Below are positions 38,006-48,135 of a DNA stretch of 64,000 nt, in pieces. The stretch comes from Psychrobacter sp. TAE2020. GTDB lineage: Bacteria > Pseudomonadota > Gammaproteobacteria > Pseudomonadales > Moraxellaceae. The notes beneath the pieces were generated by a model. It saw only the letters and a program-made list of their open reading frames with translations. It was not told the DNA's origin and searched no databases. How positions within the stretch are numbered: position 1 is the first letter of the stretch; every line of letters starts with the position of its first letter. The stretch lies in assembly GCF_018919485.1 (NCBI RefSeq), contig NZ_JAHLMU010000001.1, positions 1,963,017 to 2,027,016 of the forward strand, read 5' to 3'. The translations under genes were made by a program, and so were the position numbers.

Positions 38006-39715
38006 ATGACTATTCCCACTAACAAATTTGGCGGACTAGCTCAGCAGTTGGTAGATGCGGGCTTAGTCACTGAAGCCCATATGCATAGTGCCCAAACTGA
38101 AGCACAACAGCAAAAAATGGGACTAGTATCTTATTTAGTAGATAACAAGATGGCCGATGCTCACCAACTGGCTTGCTTACTATCGGAGTCTATTGGCGAT
38201 CCTTTATTCGATCTTGATACTATTAGCAGCGACATTATCCCTAAAGGACTAGTCGATGAAAAAATCGTCCGTAAGTTCAACGCTTTGCCCATCTTTAAGC
38301 GTGGTCAGCGTCTTTTTGTTGCCCTAAGTGACCCTACTCGCATTGATGCTATAGATGCTATAGCGTTTAACTCACGGCTGTCTATCGAAACCGTGCTAGT
38401 TGAAGACCATAAGCTAAAAAAGTGTATAGACAGTTTCTATGCCGATACTATGCAAAGTTTTAGTAGCTTCGCTGATAGCGATCTAAACCTTAACTTTGAA
38501 AAAAATATAGAGGACGATAACGAAACCCGTATTAACGATAGTGTCGATGAAGCTCCGGTAGTGAAATTCGTCAATAAAATGCTAGTTGATGCTATCCGCA
38601 TGGGGGCATCCGACCTACACTTCGAGCCTTATGAAAAGACTTATAGAGTACGCTTTCGCGTCGACGGAATTATGCAAAAAATGGCTAACCCACCAGTAGA
38701 ACTAGCTAATAAAATCGCTTCGCGTTTAAAGGTAATGTCACGAATGGACATCTCCGAGCGCCGGGTTCCACAAGATGGTCGCATCAAGCTAAAACTATCC
38801 AAAAATAAGGCCATTGATTTTCGGGTTAACTCCTTACCTACGCTATTTGGCGAAAAAATTGTCCTGCGTATCTTAGATCCTTCGTCAGCCATGTTAGGTA
38901 TCGATGCTTTAGGCTACGAACCTGACCAAAAAAGTCTATTTATGGAGGCGTTGAGCAAACCTCAAGGCATGCTATTAATTACCGGTCCTACTGGTTCAGG
39001 TAAAACCGTATCTCTTTATACGGGTATCAATATTCTTAATACGGGCGAAACTAATATTTCAACAGCAGAAGATCCGGTGGAGATTAACCTAGAAGGTATC
39101 AACCAAGTCAACGTCAATCCCAAAGTAGGATTAACTTTTGCTAACGCTTTAAAGTCATTTTTGCGTCAAGATCCCGATATTGTCATGGTCGGCGAGATTC
39201 GTGATTTAGAAACCGCTGAAATTGCTATTAAGGCGGCGCAAACAGGTCACTTAGTATTATCGACTTTGCACACCAACTCTGCCCCTGAAACCCTAACACG
39301 ACTCAAAAATATGGGGGTAGCCTCATTCAATATTGCCACTTCAGTCAACTTAGTTATCGCCCAACGCTTGGCAAGACGACTGTGCAAAAACTGTAAAAAG
39401 CCCATCGATGTGCCACGTAAAAGTCTGTTAGAGCTTGGCTTTACTGAAGATCAGCTAGAGATGCCAGAAAATATTATCTATGAACCAGTAGGCTGTAGTG
39501 ACTGTCGAGAGGGCTATAAGGGTCGAGTTGGTATTTATGAAGTAATGAAAGTAAGTCCAGATATCTCTCGTATCATTATGGAAGAGGGTAACGCCATTGA
39601 TATAAAAGATGCTGCTGTTAAAAATGGTTTTCGTGACTTGCGTCATTCCGGTATTTTGAAGGTGTTGCATGGAGTGACTAGTATTCAGGAGATCATGCGA
39701 GTTACTTCTGATTAA
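38006..39715 (+). CDS. pilB: Type IV pilus extension ATPase PilB
   Basis: Cytosolic hexameric ATPase that drives pilin polymerisation. 569 residues: N-terminal MshEN-like domains (1-180), Walker A GPTGSGKTVSLY (about 327-338), Asp box with AEDPVEINLEG, Walker B QDPDIVMVGEIRD, His box TGHLVLSTLHTN, and the four-cysteine zinc motif CKNC/CSDC typical of PilB/GspE. ATG 38006 has AAGGAAAG upstream. First gene of pilB-pilC-pilD-coaE. Confidence 0.96.
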   Translation: MTIPTNKFGGLAQQLVDAGLVTEAHMHSAQTEAQQQKMGLVSYLVDNKMADAHQLACLLSESIGDPLFDLDTISSDIIPKGLVDEKIVRKFNALPIFKRGQRLFVALSDPTRIDAIDAIAFNSRLSIETVLVEDHKLKKCIDSFYADTMQSFSSFADSDLNLNFEKNIEDDNETRINDSVDEAPVVKFVNKMLVDAIRMGASDLHFEPYEKTYRVRFRVDGIMQKMANPPVELANKIASRLKVMSRMDISERRVPQDGRIKLKLSKNKAIDFRVNSLPTLFGEKIVLRILDPSSAMLGIDALGYEPDQKSLFMEALSKPQGMLLITGPTGSGKTVSLYTGINILNTGETNISTAEDPVEINLEGINQVNVNPKVGLTFANALKSFLRQDPDIVMVGEIRDLETAEIAIKAAQTGHLVLSTLHTNSAPETLTRLKNMGVASFNIATSVNLVIAQRLARRLCKNCKKPIDVPRKSLLELGFTEDQLEMPENIIYEPVGCSDCREGYKGRVGIYEVMKVSPDISRIIMEEGNAIDIKDAAVKNGFRDLRHSGILKVLHGVTSIQEIMRVTSD

Positions 39716-39797
39716 GTTTAGCGCCTACTTATAGCTCAACAGGAATAACTTATAACTTATAACTTATGATTATTTAGCACAATTCGAGGACAGAGCG

Positions 39798-41021
39798 ATG
39801 GCAAAAGTTAAAACCGATATGCTACTAGATTTCGTCTATGATGGAGTAAATCGCCGCGGACAAAAAGTGAAAGGGGAAACCACCAGTCAGAGTTTAGAGC
39901 TGGCCAAAGCCACCTTACGTAAACAAGGTATTACTGTCAAAGCTATCAAAAAAAAGCCCAAGGCACTTTTCCAATTTAAAAAGCCTATCAAAGCCATCGA
40001 TATTGCAATTTTTTCACGCCAGCTGGCGACTATGATGAAGGCTGGCGTGCCATTGACCCAATCTTTTGAAATCGTTGCTGATTCATTAGACAATCCCACT
40101 ATGAAAATTTTGGTATTGCAAATTAAGGCTGATATTGAGTCAGGTAGTAGCTTTTCTTCAGCACTACGCCGCCATCCCCGATATTTCGATAACCTGTTCT
40201 GCTCTTTAGTCGAATCCGGTGAACAGTCAGGAGCGCTGGAGACTATGCTTGATCGCGTTGCTACTTATAAAGAAAAAAGCGAGCTCCTAAAAGCAAAAAT
40301 CAAAAAAGCAATAAAGTATCCGATAGCCGTGGTCGTAGTGGCGATTATTGTTACTATGATTTTATTGATCAAAGTAGTGCCGGTATTTTCAGATTTATTT
40401 GAGTCTTTTGGTGCTGAGCTACCGGCTTTTACCCAAATAGTAGTCAGTATTTCAGAGTGGATGCAAGCATGGTGGTTTGTGCTAATCATCCTAATTGGGG
40501 GCGCTACTATCGGTTTCTCTGAGGGTAAAAAACGCTCTAAAAAGTTGCGCGATCTTTTGGATAGGGCTATCCTAAAAACCCCAATATTTGGCAAAATTGC
40601 TTATCAAGCCGTTATCGCGCGATTTTCACGTACCCTATCGACAACTTTTGCTGCTGGTGTGCCGTTGATTGACGCTTTGCAGTCTACTGCTGGAGCCACT
40701 AATAATGTGGTGTTTTATAATGCTACTCAGCAAATAAAAAACGACGTTTCAACGGGTCAGCAGCTACAGTTCTCTATGCGCTCAACCAATTTGTTTCCTA
40801 GTATGGCCATCCAGATGGTCGGCATCGGCGAAGAGTCCGGTAGCTTAGAGGAAATGCTGGATAAAGTAGCCGTCTATTACGAAAACGAAGTTGATAATGC
40901 GATTGATGGTTTGACTAGCTTGATGGAGCCTTTTATTATGTCAGTGCTGGGGGTGCTCGTGGGCGGCTTAGTTATTGCCATGTACTTGCCAATCTTCCAG
41001 ATGGGTTCAGTAATAGGCTAA
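39798..41021 (+). CDS. pilC: Type IV pilus inner-membrane platform protein PilC
   Basis: 407 residues of the GspF/PilC fold: two cytosolic helical-bundle modules (about 65-170 and 270-370) each followed by membrane helices (about 178-200, 222-243 and 380-402). Segments FSRQLATMMKAGVPLTQSFEI, VARFSRTLSTTFAAGVPLIDAL-type and GEESGSLEEMLDKVA are typical. It anchors PilB in the membrane. ATG 39798 with GAGGACAG upstream. Confidence 0.96.
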   Translation: MAKVKTDMLLDFVYDGVNRRGQKVKGETTSQSLELAKATLRKQGITVKAIKKKPKALFQFKKPIKAIDIAIFSRQLATMMKAGVPLTQSFEIVADSLDNPTMKILVLQIKADIESGSSFSSALRRHPRYFDNLFCSLVESGEQSGALETMLDRVATYKEKSELLKAKIKKAIKYPIAVVVVAIIVTMILLIKVVPVFSDLFESFGAELPAFTQIVVSISEWMQAWWFVLIILIGGATIGFSEGKKRSKKLRDLLDRAILKTPIFGKIAYQAVIARFSRTLSTTFAAGVPLIDALQSTAGATNNVVFYNATQQIKNDVSTGQQLQFSMRSTNLFPSMAIQMVGIGEESGSLEEMLDKVAVYYENEVDNAIDGLTSLMEPFIMSVLGVLVGGLVIAMYLPIFQMGSVIG

Positions 41022-41091
41022 AGGCTTTATTATTTACAATAAAAGCTTGTTAACTAAAACCTTAAGCTTGACACTTTACCTTGGACATTTG

Positions 41092-41991
41092 ATGCAACTG
41101 ATCGAATTATTACAACTGAATCTGACTGTAGCCCTAATAACATTCACTATATTGGGGCTGTGTGTAGGCAGTTTTTTGAACGTGGTTATCCACCGTATTC
41201 CGCTGATGATGCAATATGAGTGGCGCCAAGAGTGCAGTCAATTTTTAGCTCAGCAGCCAGACATGCCGCAGAATCAAGCCGCGACTATAACTTCGATAGT
41301 TGCTAAAGATATACCCATTACTTTAAGTAAACCGGCATCACACTGTCCTCGCTGTACCCATAAAATACAGTGGTATGAAAACATCCCTGTTATTAGCTGG
41401 CTACTGTTGCGTGGACGCTGCTCTCACTGTAAAACGTCTATTAGCCTGCGTTACCCTAGCGTTGAATTGCTCACCGCCTTGCTCTCTGGGTTGGTTATTT
41501 ATCACTTTGGTGTTAGCGCCGTTGGACTCTCAGCACTAATACTAGTATGGACTCTGATAGCGCTAACTGGTATTGACTTCGATACTCAGCTGTTGCCTGA
41601 TCGCTTCACTTTTCCACTAGCTGGACTGGGCCTAGCAGTCAACTCACAAGGCTGGTTCGTCACCCCAACCCAATCAATTTGGGGCTTACTATTGGGATTC
41701 TTGTCTTTATGGATCGTGGTAAAAGTATTTTATCTAATCACCAAAAAACAAGGTATGGGGCAAGGTGATTTTAAGCTATTAGCAGTCTTGGGTGCTTGGC
41801 TAGGACCGATAATGTTGCCATTTATTATCTTACTGTCATCACTATTAGGCTCTGTGGTCGGTATAGTCTCGCTGAAAAAATATGGCGAAAGTAAGCCTTT
41901 TGCGTTTGGCCCTTATATTGCTATCGCTGGCATCATCGCTTTGTTGTATGGTAATGATATTACCAGTTGGTATTTAAATATGTATCTCTGA
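41092..41991 (+). CDS. pilD: Prepilin leader peptidase/N-methyltransferase PilD
   Basis: Cleaves and N-methylates type IV prepilins in the inner membrane. 299 residues: first helix GLCVGSFLNVVIHRIPLMM, the four-cysteine motif CPRC...CSHC (about 83-110), and the aspartates of the peptidase in GIDFDTQLLPD and GQGDFKLLAVLGAWLG. ATG 41092 is chosen over an in-frame TTG at 41047, which precedes the conserved start. Directly after pilC. Confidence 0.94.
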   Translation: MQLIELLQLNLTVALITFTILGLCVGSFLNVVIHRIPLMMQYEWRQECSQFLAQQPDMPQNQAATITSIVAKDIPITLSKPASHCPRCTHKIQWYENIPVISWLLLRGRCSHCKTSISLRYPSVELLTALLSGLVIYHFGVSAVGLSALILVWTLIALTGIDFDTQLLPDRFTFPLAGLGLAVNSQGWFVTPTQSIWGLLLGFLSLWIVVKVFYLITKKQGMGQGDFKLLAVLGAWLGPIMLPFIILLSSLLGSVVGIVSLKKYGESKPFAFGPYIAIAGIIALLYGNDITSWYLNMYL

Positions 41992-42217
41992 TAAGCGCTG
42001 ATGATTAGCTAGCGGTGCTTTACAATATTATAATGGAATGCCCACAAGCTTCTTAGATGTAAGCGTTAAGCTAATAACTACTAGACCTAAAATCTTAAAC
42101 CCTTTTTCAAGCTAAATTTATGGTAAATTACGCTAACTATCACTCTTAGTTGCTAAAATTTTTATCATTGATAGTTAGCAGCCTCTTATCCCTTCATTTA
42201 TCAAATAAGTTACCTTT

Positions 42218-42925
42218 ATGAGCATAAATAGTACCTCTTCAGCGTCCAATATAAGTCAGCAAATAACGCCTGCGCAAACTATTAGCAAAGCTAAGAGTAA
42301 TAGGCTAGTGGTAGGTTTGACAGGTGGGATTGGTAGTGGTAAATCAGCTACTAGTGCTTGGTTTGCAGCGCAAGGTGTCGACATTATTGATGCTGATGTC
42401 ATTGCTCATCAAGTAGTAGTAAGAGGCAGTCCTACCCTACGTAAAATCCAGAAAAAATTTGGTGATTGGGTGATTAATGCTAATGGAGATATGGATCGCG
42501 CAGCGGTTCGTAATCATGTTTTTACTTCCCCTGATGCACTTATGGAGCTTGAGTCTATCACTCATCCGGCCATACGTGAGGCGGCAAAAGAGCAACTGGC
42601 CGCTAGTAACTCCGCTTATGTTGTATTGTCAGCACCCCTATTAATAGAAGCTGCAGAAGCGGGATTGGCCAATTTATGCCAGCGTATTTTGGTGATTGAT
42701 GCTACAGAAGATACCCAGCTAACGCGCGCCAGCTTACGTGATACTCAAAGTGTACCGAAGATCAAAGCTATTATGGCTAATCAGCTTAGTCGTGAACAGC
42801 GTAATATCCATGCTGATGATGTGGTTACTAATGATGATGATCTAGCTGCATTGCATCTACAGCTAGAACCCTTACATCAAGTTTACTTGACCCTTACTCA
42901 GCAGCTAAGGTGCGCTGCCGATTAA
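42218..42925 (+). CDS. coaE: Dephospho-CoA kinase
   Basis: Last step of coenzyme A synthesis. 235 residues. P-loop GLTGGIGSGKSA at 33-44, IIDADVIAHQVV, and the lid segment with Arg residues. A 28-residue Ser/Thr-rich N-terminal extension precedes the conserved start, so a later start cannot be excluded, but ATG 42218 is the only obvious ATG. The 3' end overlaps the convergent rlmB gene by 32 bases. The position after pilD is conserved in Pseudomonas and relatives. Confidence 0.93.
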   Translation: MSINSTSSASNISQQITPAQTISKAKSNRLVVGLTGGIGSGKSATSAWFAAQGVDIIDADVIAHQVVVRGSPTLRKIQKKFGDWVINANGDMDRAAVRNHVFTSPDALMELESITHPAIREAAKEQLAASNSAYVVLSAPLLIEAAEAGLANLCQRILVIDATEDTQLTRASLRDTQSVPKIKAIMANQLSREQRNIHADDVVTNDDDLAALHLQLEPLHQVYLTLTQQLRCAAD

Positions 42926-43658
42926 CTTCATATAAGGCCATGCCAGTAGCGACACTGACATTAAGGCTTTGTAAGTTGCCGTACTCATTGCCCGACATAG
43001 GGATATAGACTAGCTCGTCGCAGCTCTCAGTGGTTAGTCTACGCATGCCCTCACCTTCTGAACCCATAATGAGCGCTGTTTTACCCGTTAGATCAGCAGC
43101 GTGAATGGGCTTAGCATTATCATCTAGTGCGGTACCGAAGACGAAGACTCCCGCTTGTTTGATTTTTGCTAGCGTTCGCGCCAAATTAGTCACACTAATA
43201 ATAGGCATCATCTCAGCAGCTCCTACTGATACTTTGGCCACAGTTGGGGTTAAGCTGGCAGCATGATGCTTAGGACAAACTACTGCGTCTACACCCATCG
43301 CCACTGCAGTGCGTAAGCAAGCACCAAAATTATGGGCATCAGTGATTTGATCGAGTACTAATAATAAACAATCGTCACGCTTGGACAGAGTATCTAATAA
43401 TCCTTCGTCAGCGAAACCCAAAGGGCGTGCATGCAGAACGACCCCTTGATGCTGAGGACTGCCACACAGCTGAGTCAAGTTGTCTTTTTGGGTCGGCTGG
43501 ATACTCACTCCATTGCTTTTCGCTTGCTCGATGATAGCTTGCACACTACTGTCGCTCTCACGACCTTGCTGTACAAAGAGGCTGAGGGCATCTAGAGGAC
43601 GATGGTCAAGTAAGGCATCGATAGCGTGAATACCGTAGAAATAGCTGGGTTTTGCCAT
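42894..43658 (-). CDS. rlmB: 23S rRNA (guanosine-2'-O-)-methyltransferase RlmB
   Basis: Methylates G2251 of 23S rRNA. 254 residues: N-terminal substrate-binding domain (YFYGIHAIDALL onward, 1-85) and SPOUT domain with LVLDQITDAHNFGACLRTA, ALIMGSEGEGMRRL and MSGNEYGNLQSLNVSVATGMALYE. The 3' end overlaps coaE tail-to-tail by 32 bases. Confidence 0.94.
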   Translation of the reverse strand: MAKPSYFYGIHAIDALLDHRPLDALSLFVQQGRESDSSVQAIIEQAKSNGVSIQPTQKDNLTQLCGSPQHQGVVLHARPLGFADEGLLDTLSKRDDCLLLVLDQITDAHNFGACLRTAVAMGVDAVVCPKHHAASLTPTVAKVSVGAAEMMPIISVTNLARTLAKIKQAGVFVFGTALDDNAKPIHAADLTGKTALIMGSEGEGMRRLTTESCDELVYIPMSGNEYGNLQSLNVSVATGMALYEVNRQRTLAAE

Positions 43659-43913
43659 AATAGTCCTGCCGATTGATTAAGTTATAATTGAGAGTAGCAC
43701 AAGCGAGATGCTAAAAATTTGTGACTGCTATTAGAAGTTGGAGTTGCTACGGTGCTTAATCTAATACTATTAGCCTAGACCAATCAAAAAGAAACAAACA
43801 AGATCATAATAATCCTATTTGTTTCCGGTTAATTTAATATTTTGACTAAAATTATTTGCCATTAAGCTAGCCAAGTAAGAGTAGCTAGGTAACTTCAGCA
43901 ACTAAGCCCAAAG

Positions 43914-44249
43914 TTAGCCTTCTAAATGGCAGACATATTGTACGATTTCTTCGGTACGTAAATTGAAGCTACTATTGCCCTCAACTACGAACGACTGGCC
44001 AGCGCGATAATAGGAAAATTCTTCGTCGCCATTTATTTTGACTTCACACTCTCCGCTGATAATCTCAACACGCTCTGAGGTATTAGTACTAAAGTGATAT
44101 TGCTCGACAGTAGTATCTGACGGCAGAATAACGCCTAAAGTCTTGTGACGACCATCTTCGAACATAACAGTATGACTTGAGCAACGCCCGTCATACGATA
44201 TGCTTGCCTGAGTGTTTACGGTTACATTAGTAAATTGTGCCGCTGTCAT
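43914..44249 (-). CDS. ppnP: Pyrimidine/purine nucleoside phosphorylase PpnP
   Basis: 111 residues of a single cupin domain with DGRHKTLGVILP and GECEVKINGDEEFSYYRAGQSFVVEGNSSFNL, the YaiE/PpnP pattern. E. coli PpnP phosphorolyses many nucleosides. The N-terminus is slightly longer than the E. coli protein (94). ATG 44249 has AAGGAAG at good spacing. Confidence 0.9.
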   Translation of the reverse strand: MTAAQFTNVTVNTQASISYDGRCSSHTVMFEDGRHKTLGVILPSDTTVEQYHFSTNTSERVEIISGECEVKINGDEEFSYYRAGQSFVVEGNSSFNLRTEEIVQYVCHLEG

Positions 44250-45015
44250 AGTGGCTTCCTTATCAAATAATTAGTGCTAAACTAAAAAATAAGTCTTGCT
44301 TTGATGCTTAGTTTTAATACTCAGCTTTGGTAATAAGTTATAGCTATTGATCATTCTCACAATCAAAAAACATCTTGAGTGGCTATTTCCAAAATAACAA
44401 CTGGCTTGTAATAATAAACTTTATATAGCAACTGCTTAAGTTATAGAGTCTATATGATCTACTACTTGGATATTATATATTTCAAAACTAAGTTACTGTT
44501 TTATATACTTAATATGACTTTATGGGTAACCTATATAAGCTGTATACGGCTTACTAAGCTACAGGGTGCCTGAAGTATTTATGTGACTATTTTGCAATTA
44601 GGTGAGATTATGCTACCACATTACGTCTGTAAAGTTTGTTATTGTGTGACTAAAAATATAGTTTTCTAAGTAGATTTAGCAAGGACTAATCGACCATAGT
44701 AAGGCTTATATGTTGCCATTAGATGACTGTCTATTTCTAGTTTATATCTATAGAATACTGGCTAATGACTATAGTGATTGATACTAAAAACCTAGGTTGA
44801 ACGGTATGTTTTACAAGGTAAGCGGTAGGTTGATGCACAAATTATCCTTATCTTAATTTAGACCAACCCTGACAGAAAACTGATTTGTATTTGGCACGCT
44901 TTGACACCATAAAGCACTGATCTTTTCTTAAGTTTTTTAGTAATATTATTTTGCATAACATCCTAAATATTTTAGCTACTAATTAGAGATTAGTAACTCA
45001 TCATGAGAGGCTTTG
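44250..45015. other. Long intergenic region upstream of recN
   Basis: 766 AT-rich bases, the longest gap in the window without a supported gene. A 19-codon ORF at 44610-44669 with CKVCYC is present but its ribosome-binding site is too close to the start. I see no clear RNA fold or repeat and no recognisable LexA box. Confidence 0.55.
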
Positions 45016-46692
45016 ATGCTTTTATCATTAACCTTATACCAGTTTGCGCTAATTGCTAAGCATGAGTTAAGCGTTGCTGAAGGCTTCAATGTCATCACTG
45101 GTGAAACAGGTGCAGGCAAGTCGCTATTACTTGATGCTTTATCACTGTGTATAGGCGAACGTGCCGATAGTGCTATGGTTAGGCACGGAGCTGATCACGC
45201 CGATATCTATGCCCAATTCGACGTCACGGCCAATGGCGTAGTCGCCGAGTGGTTCAAAGATCATGAGCGTACTTTGGATGATCAAGAGATATTAATAAGG
45301 CGTCAGCTTAGCAACAATGGTCGCTCAAAAGCTTGGCTCAACGGCACGCCAGTTAGCTTGGCGGAGCTAAAGAGCTTAGGCGCTCTGCTAGTAAATATTC
45401 ATAGTCAACACGCCCAACAAGCCTTACTCAAACCGCAATTTGTGGTGCAATGGCTCGATGAAATGGCGCAGATAACTGCTCTAGCGTTACAAACTGCCAG
45501 CAGCTACCAACAGTATCAACAGTTAAGACGCCGAGCTGAAGATATCGCTAATCGCCAAGCCCAACGCCAAGATCGTATCCAACTGCTACACAGCCAATTG
45601 AGTGATATCGCCCCACTATTAAGTGTCGACTATCGTGATATTGAGTCAGAACATGAAGAACTTTCTAATATCGAGGCTTTAATGCAAGAGGCCAGCCATG
45701 GTTTGCACTTGCTCGATAACGATACCGATGAGCCTGACGTCATGACTCTGCTTGGGCAAGCGATCAAGCTTTGTGACCATCAGATAAGCGTTAGTCAAAC
45801 CTTTGGACAAGTCTCAGAGCAGCTACATTTGGCCCAGCAACAGATCACTGAGGTGACTACATTACTTTCTGATTATGCTGAGCAGCAATTACCTGATCCT
45901 GAACGCTTGCAGGAGCTAGATAGCCTGATTAGTCTTGGTCATCGCTTGTCACGTAAGCACAACTTGCCGGCGAATGACTTAATTGTGGAAGCAAAAGTTT
46001 GGCAACAACAGTTAGAGCTATTAGAAAATGAGCCTAGTAGCGATGTGCTTGCTGCACAGATTGAAGAGGCTTGGCAACAGTATCTGCAGTTGGCGAATAA
46101 GCTCAATGCTAAGCGTACTAAAGCGGCGCCTACTGTTTGCGATCAGCTGGTGGCGCAACTACAACCTTTAGCCTTACCTAATGCGCGCTGTGAGTTTGTA
46201 TTCACTGCTAGAGACTCTGCTCAGTACAATGCCCAAGGCTGTTATGATATCGATCTGCTGTTTAGTGCTAACGTTGGCATGCCTATGCAACCGCTGCATA
46301 AGATCGCCTCGGGTGGTGAGCTGTCACGCATGGCGCTAGTGATGCAAGTACTACAAGTGACTAATGCTGACAATAATGCCGCTAAACCTATGCTAGTATT
46401 CGATGAAGTCGATGTCGGTATCAGTGGTGGTACTGCGCAAGTGGTTGGCGAGTTACTGCGCACTTTGGGTCAAACTCAACAGCTACTAGCCATCACCCAT
46501 CAAGCACAAGTAGCCGCCCAAGCGCACCAGCATATTTTAGTACAAAAGCATCATCATGAGCAGACCCAAAGCGAGTTGGTGATCCTGACTGAAGAAGCGC
46601 AAGTCGATGAGCTGGCACGTATGTCAGGTGGGCTGATCATTACTGATGTTACTCGTGATCACGCTCGTAGTTTGCTCACTGATGTTAAATAA
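45016..46692 (+). CDS. recN: DNA repair protein RecN
   Basis: SMC-like ATPase for double-strand break repair. 558 residues. Head motif GETGAGKSLLLDAL near 31-44, a long Gln/Leu-rich coiled coil (about 155-370), then SGGELSRMALVMQVL, MLVFDEVDVGISG and the H-loop ITHQAQVAAQA. The start is ATG 45016 with GAGAGG upstream; the adjoining TTG is rejected. Divergent from ppnP across a large gap. Confidence 0.95.
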   Translation: MLLSLTLYQFALIAKHELSVAEGFNVITGETGAGKSLLLDALSLCIGERADSAMVRHGADHADIYAQFDVTANGVVAEWFKDHERTLDDQEILIRRQLSNNGRSKAWLNGTPVSLAELKSLGALLVNIHSQHAQQALLKPQFVVQWLDEMAQITALALQTASSYQQYQQLRRRAEDIANRQAQRQDRIQLLHSQLSDIAPLLSVDYRDIESEHEELSNIEALMQEASHGLHLLDNDTDEPDVMTLLGQAIKLCDHQISVSQTFGQVSEQLHLAQQQITEVTTLLSDYAEQQLPDPERLQELDSLISLGHRLSRKHNLPANDLIVEAKVWQQQLELLENEPSSDVLAAQIEEAWQQYLQLANKLNAKRTKAAPTVCDQLVAQLQPLALPNARCEFVFTARDSAQYNAQGCYDIDLLFSANVGMPMQPLHKIASGGELSRMALVMQVLQVTNADNNAAKPMLVFDEVDVGISGGTAQVVGELLRTLGQTQQLLAITHQAQVAAQAHQHILVQKHHHEQTQSELVILTEEAQVDELARMSGGLIITDVTRDHARSLLTDVK

Positions 46693-46851
46693 CTAGCTGA
46701 TGTCGAATATTGCTAACTTTAGCTAAATAGCGTTTAGCTAAGCTACTAGTTGATTAATTACTGCTGAGCCAGCATTTCATATGTTGATTTATTAGTTACT
46801 ATCGCCATATAGTAGTGTCTCCATTCTCTTACTTACGTTGCGCCTGTCCTT

Positions 46852-47415
46852 ATGTCTAAAGCCAATTTGACTCATCACTTCTTAATCGCAGCACCAGAAT
46901 TGTCAGACCCAAGGTTTGAACAAGCGCTGATCTATATTTGTCGTCATGACAAGCATGGAGCCTTAGGTTTGATGGTCAATCGTCCGCTTGAGCAGTCTCG
47001 TGTGGGTAAACTGCTGGAAGACTTAGATATTGAAGTCACTGACTTACAAGTGATGGATGACTTGGCCTTAGAAGGTGGCCCTATGTATCCTGAGATTGGT
47101 TTTGTACTGCATACTGGTCAACCTGATTGGGCCTCTTCATTCGCCATATCAGAGAATGTCTGCATCACTACTAGTCAAGATATTCTCAAGCGTATTGCTG
47201 CTGGCCAAGGGGTTGGACATTATCAACTGTGCTTGGGTCATGCCAGCTGGGGTAGAAAGCAGTTAGAGCAAGAGTTAAACAATGGCGACTGGTTAGTCTG
47301 CCCTGCTGATTTAACCCTATTATTCGATACCCCCTTTGATGAGCGTTGGCATTTAGCTGCTGATAAAATTGGCGTTAACTTTGACTATCTCAGTAGTGAT
47401 ATTGGTCATGCCTGA
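46852..47415 (+). CDS. YqgE/AlgH family protein
   Basis: 187 residues. The sequence [53 protein letters not shown] and [19 protein letters not shown] identify the AlgH/UPF0301 fold. The gene usually sits directly before ruvX, as here. It was named for alginate regulation in Pseudomonas; its molecular role is unknown. Confidence 0.93.
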   Translation: MSKANLTHHFLIAAPELSDPRFEQALIYICRHDKHGALGLMVNRPLEQSRVGKLLEDLDIEVTDLQVMDDLALEGGPMYPEIGFVLHTGQPDWASSFAISENVCITTSQDILKRIAAGQGVGHYQLCLGHASWGRKQLEQELNNGDWLVCPADLTLLFDTPFDERWHLAADKIGVNFDYLSSDIGHA

Positions 47416-47532
47416 GGCAACAGTAAAAATAGCTATTGCTGCCATTGATACTGCCAAATAGCTGATATCAGTTAGTAAAAGTAAGTTAAACTGAATTGCA
47501 TTAAACTAATAATAGAAACGTAGGACTGCCCT

Positions 47533-48051
47533 TTGGATAGTAATGTGCTCGCCGAAACAATCGATCAACGTGTAGATGTCTCTACTATTAAGCCCCATCT
47601 GGTTTTAGGCTTAGATTATGGGGTCAAAAAGATGGGCATGGCGCTTGGTAATACGATTACTGAGACCGCCAGAGCTTTTGATATTTTAGTGATGAACAAT
47701 GGCCAACCTGATTGGGATAACCTATTAGGAATTATAAAAGTTTGGGGCGTGACCCAAGTGATCGTTGGTCTGCCATTAAATATGGATGGCAGTAGCTCTA
47801 TGCTGTCCAAGCGTGCGAATAAGTTTGCTCGGCGCTTGGCGCATCGGTTAGTCGAGCAACATTTGCCAGTGACGGTAAAAATGTGTGACGAGCGTTTGAC
47901 CTCAGTAGGAGCACGTGAAATAGCATGGGAACAAGGCTGGATTAAGCATGAGCGCGATCCTATTGATGATATTTCAGCTTGTATCCTGCTATCTACTTAC
48001 TTTACTGATCCTGATAGTGCGCTGGCGATTGATACTATTAAGGCTGAGTAA
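47533..48051 (+). CDS. ruvX: RuvX/YqgF (putative Holliday junction resolvase, pre-16S rRNA nuclease)
   Basis: 172 residues of RNase H-like fold: LGLDYGVKKMGMALG, VIVGLPLNMDGSSSML, MCDERLTSVGARE and DPIDDISACILLSTYF. Family members process the 5' end of 16S rRNA in E. coli. The start is an unusual TTG at 47533 with TAGGACT upstream; the conserved core begins at about residue 21. A later GTG at 47545 is possible. Same operon as yqgE. Confidence 0.9.
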   Translation: MDSNVLAETIDQRVDVSTIKPHLVLGLDYGVKKMGMALGNTITETARAFDILVMNNGQPDWDNLLGIIKVWGVTQVIVGLPLNMDGSSSMLSKRANKFARRLAHRLVEQHLPVTVKMCDERLTSVGAREIAWEQGWIKHERDPIDDISACILLSTYFTDPDSALAIDTIKAE

Positions 48052-48135
48052 TAGAACAACCAATAACGCCGATTAATAGAACGATAAGCTAGCTTTTAAA
48101 GCCTCATTACTTAACCGGATAAACTGCTAATAATT

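Noticed and set aside
43791-43826. GAAACAAA/TTTGTTTC inverted repeat as an rlmB terminator
   Set aside because: The stem is short and AT-rich, the loop is long, and no T run follows.
44610-44669. 19-codon ORF with a CKVCYC cluster
   Set aside because: The GGTGAG site is only three bases from the ATG, there is no terminator or promoter, and its length is compatible with chance.
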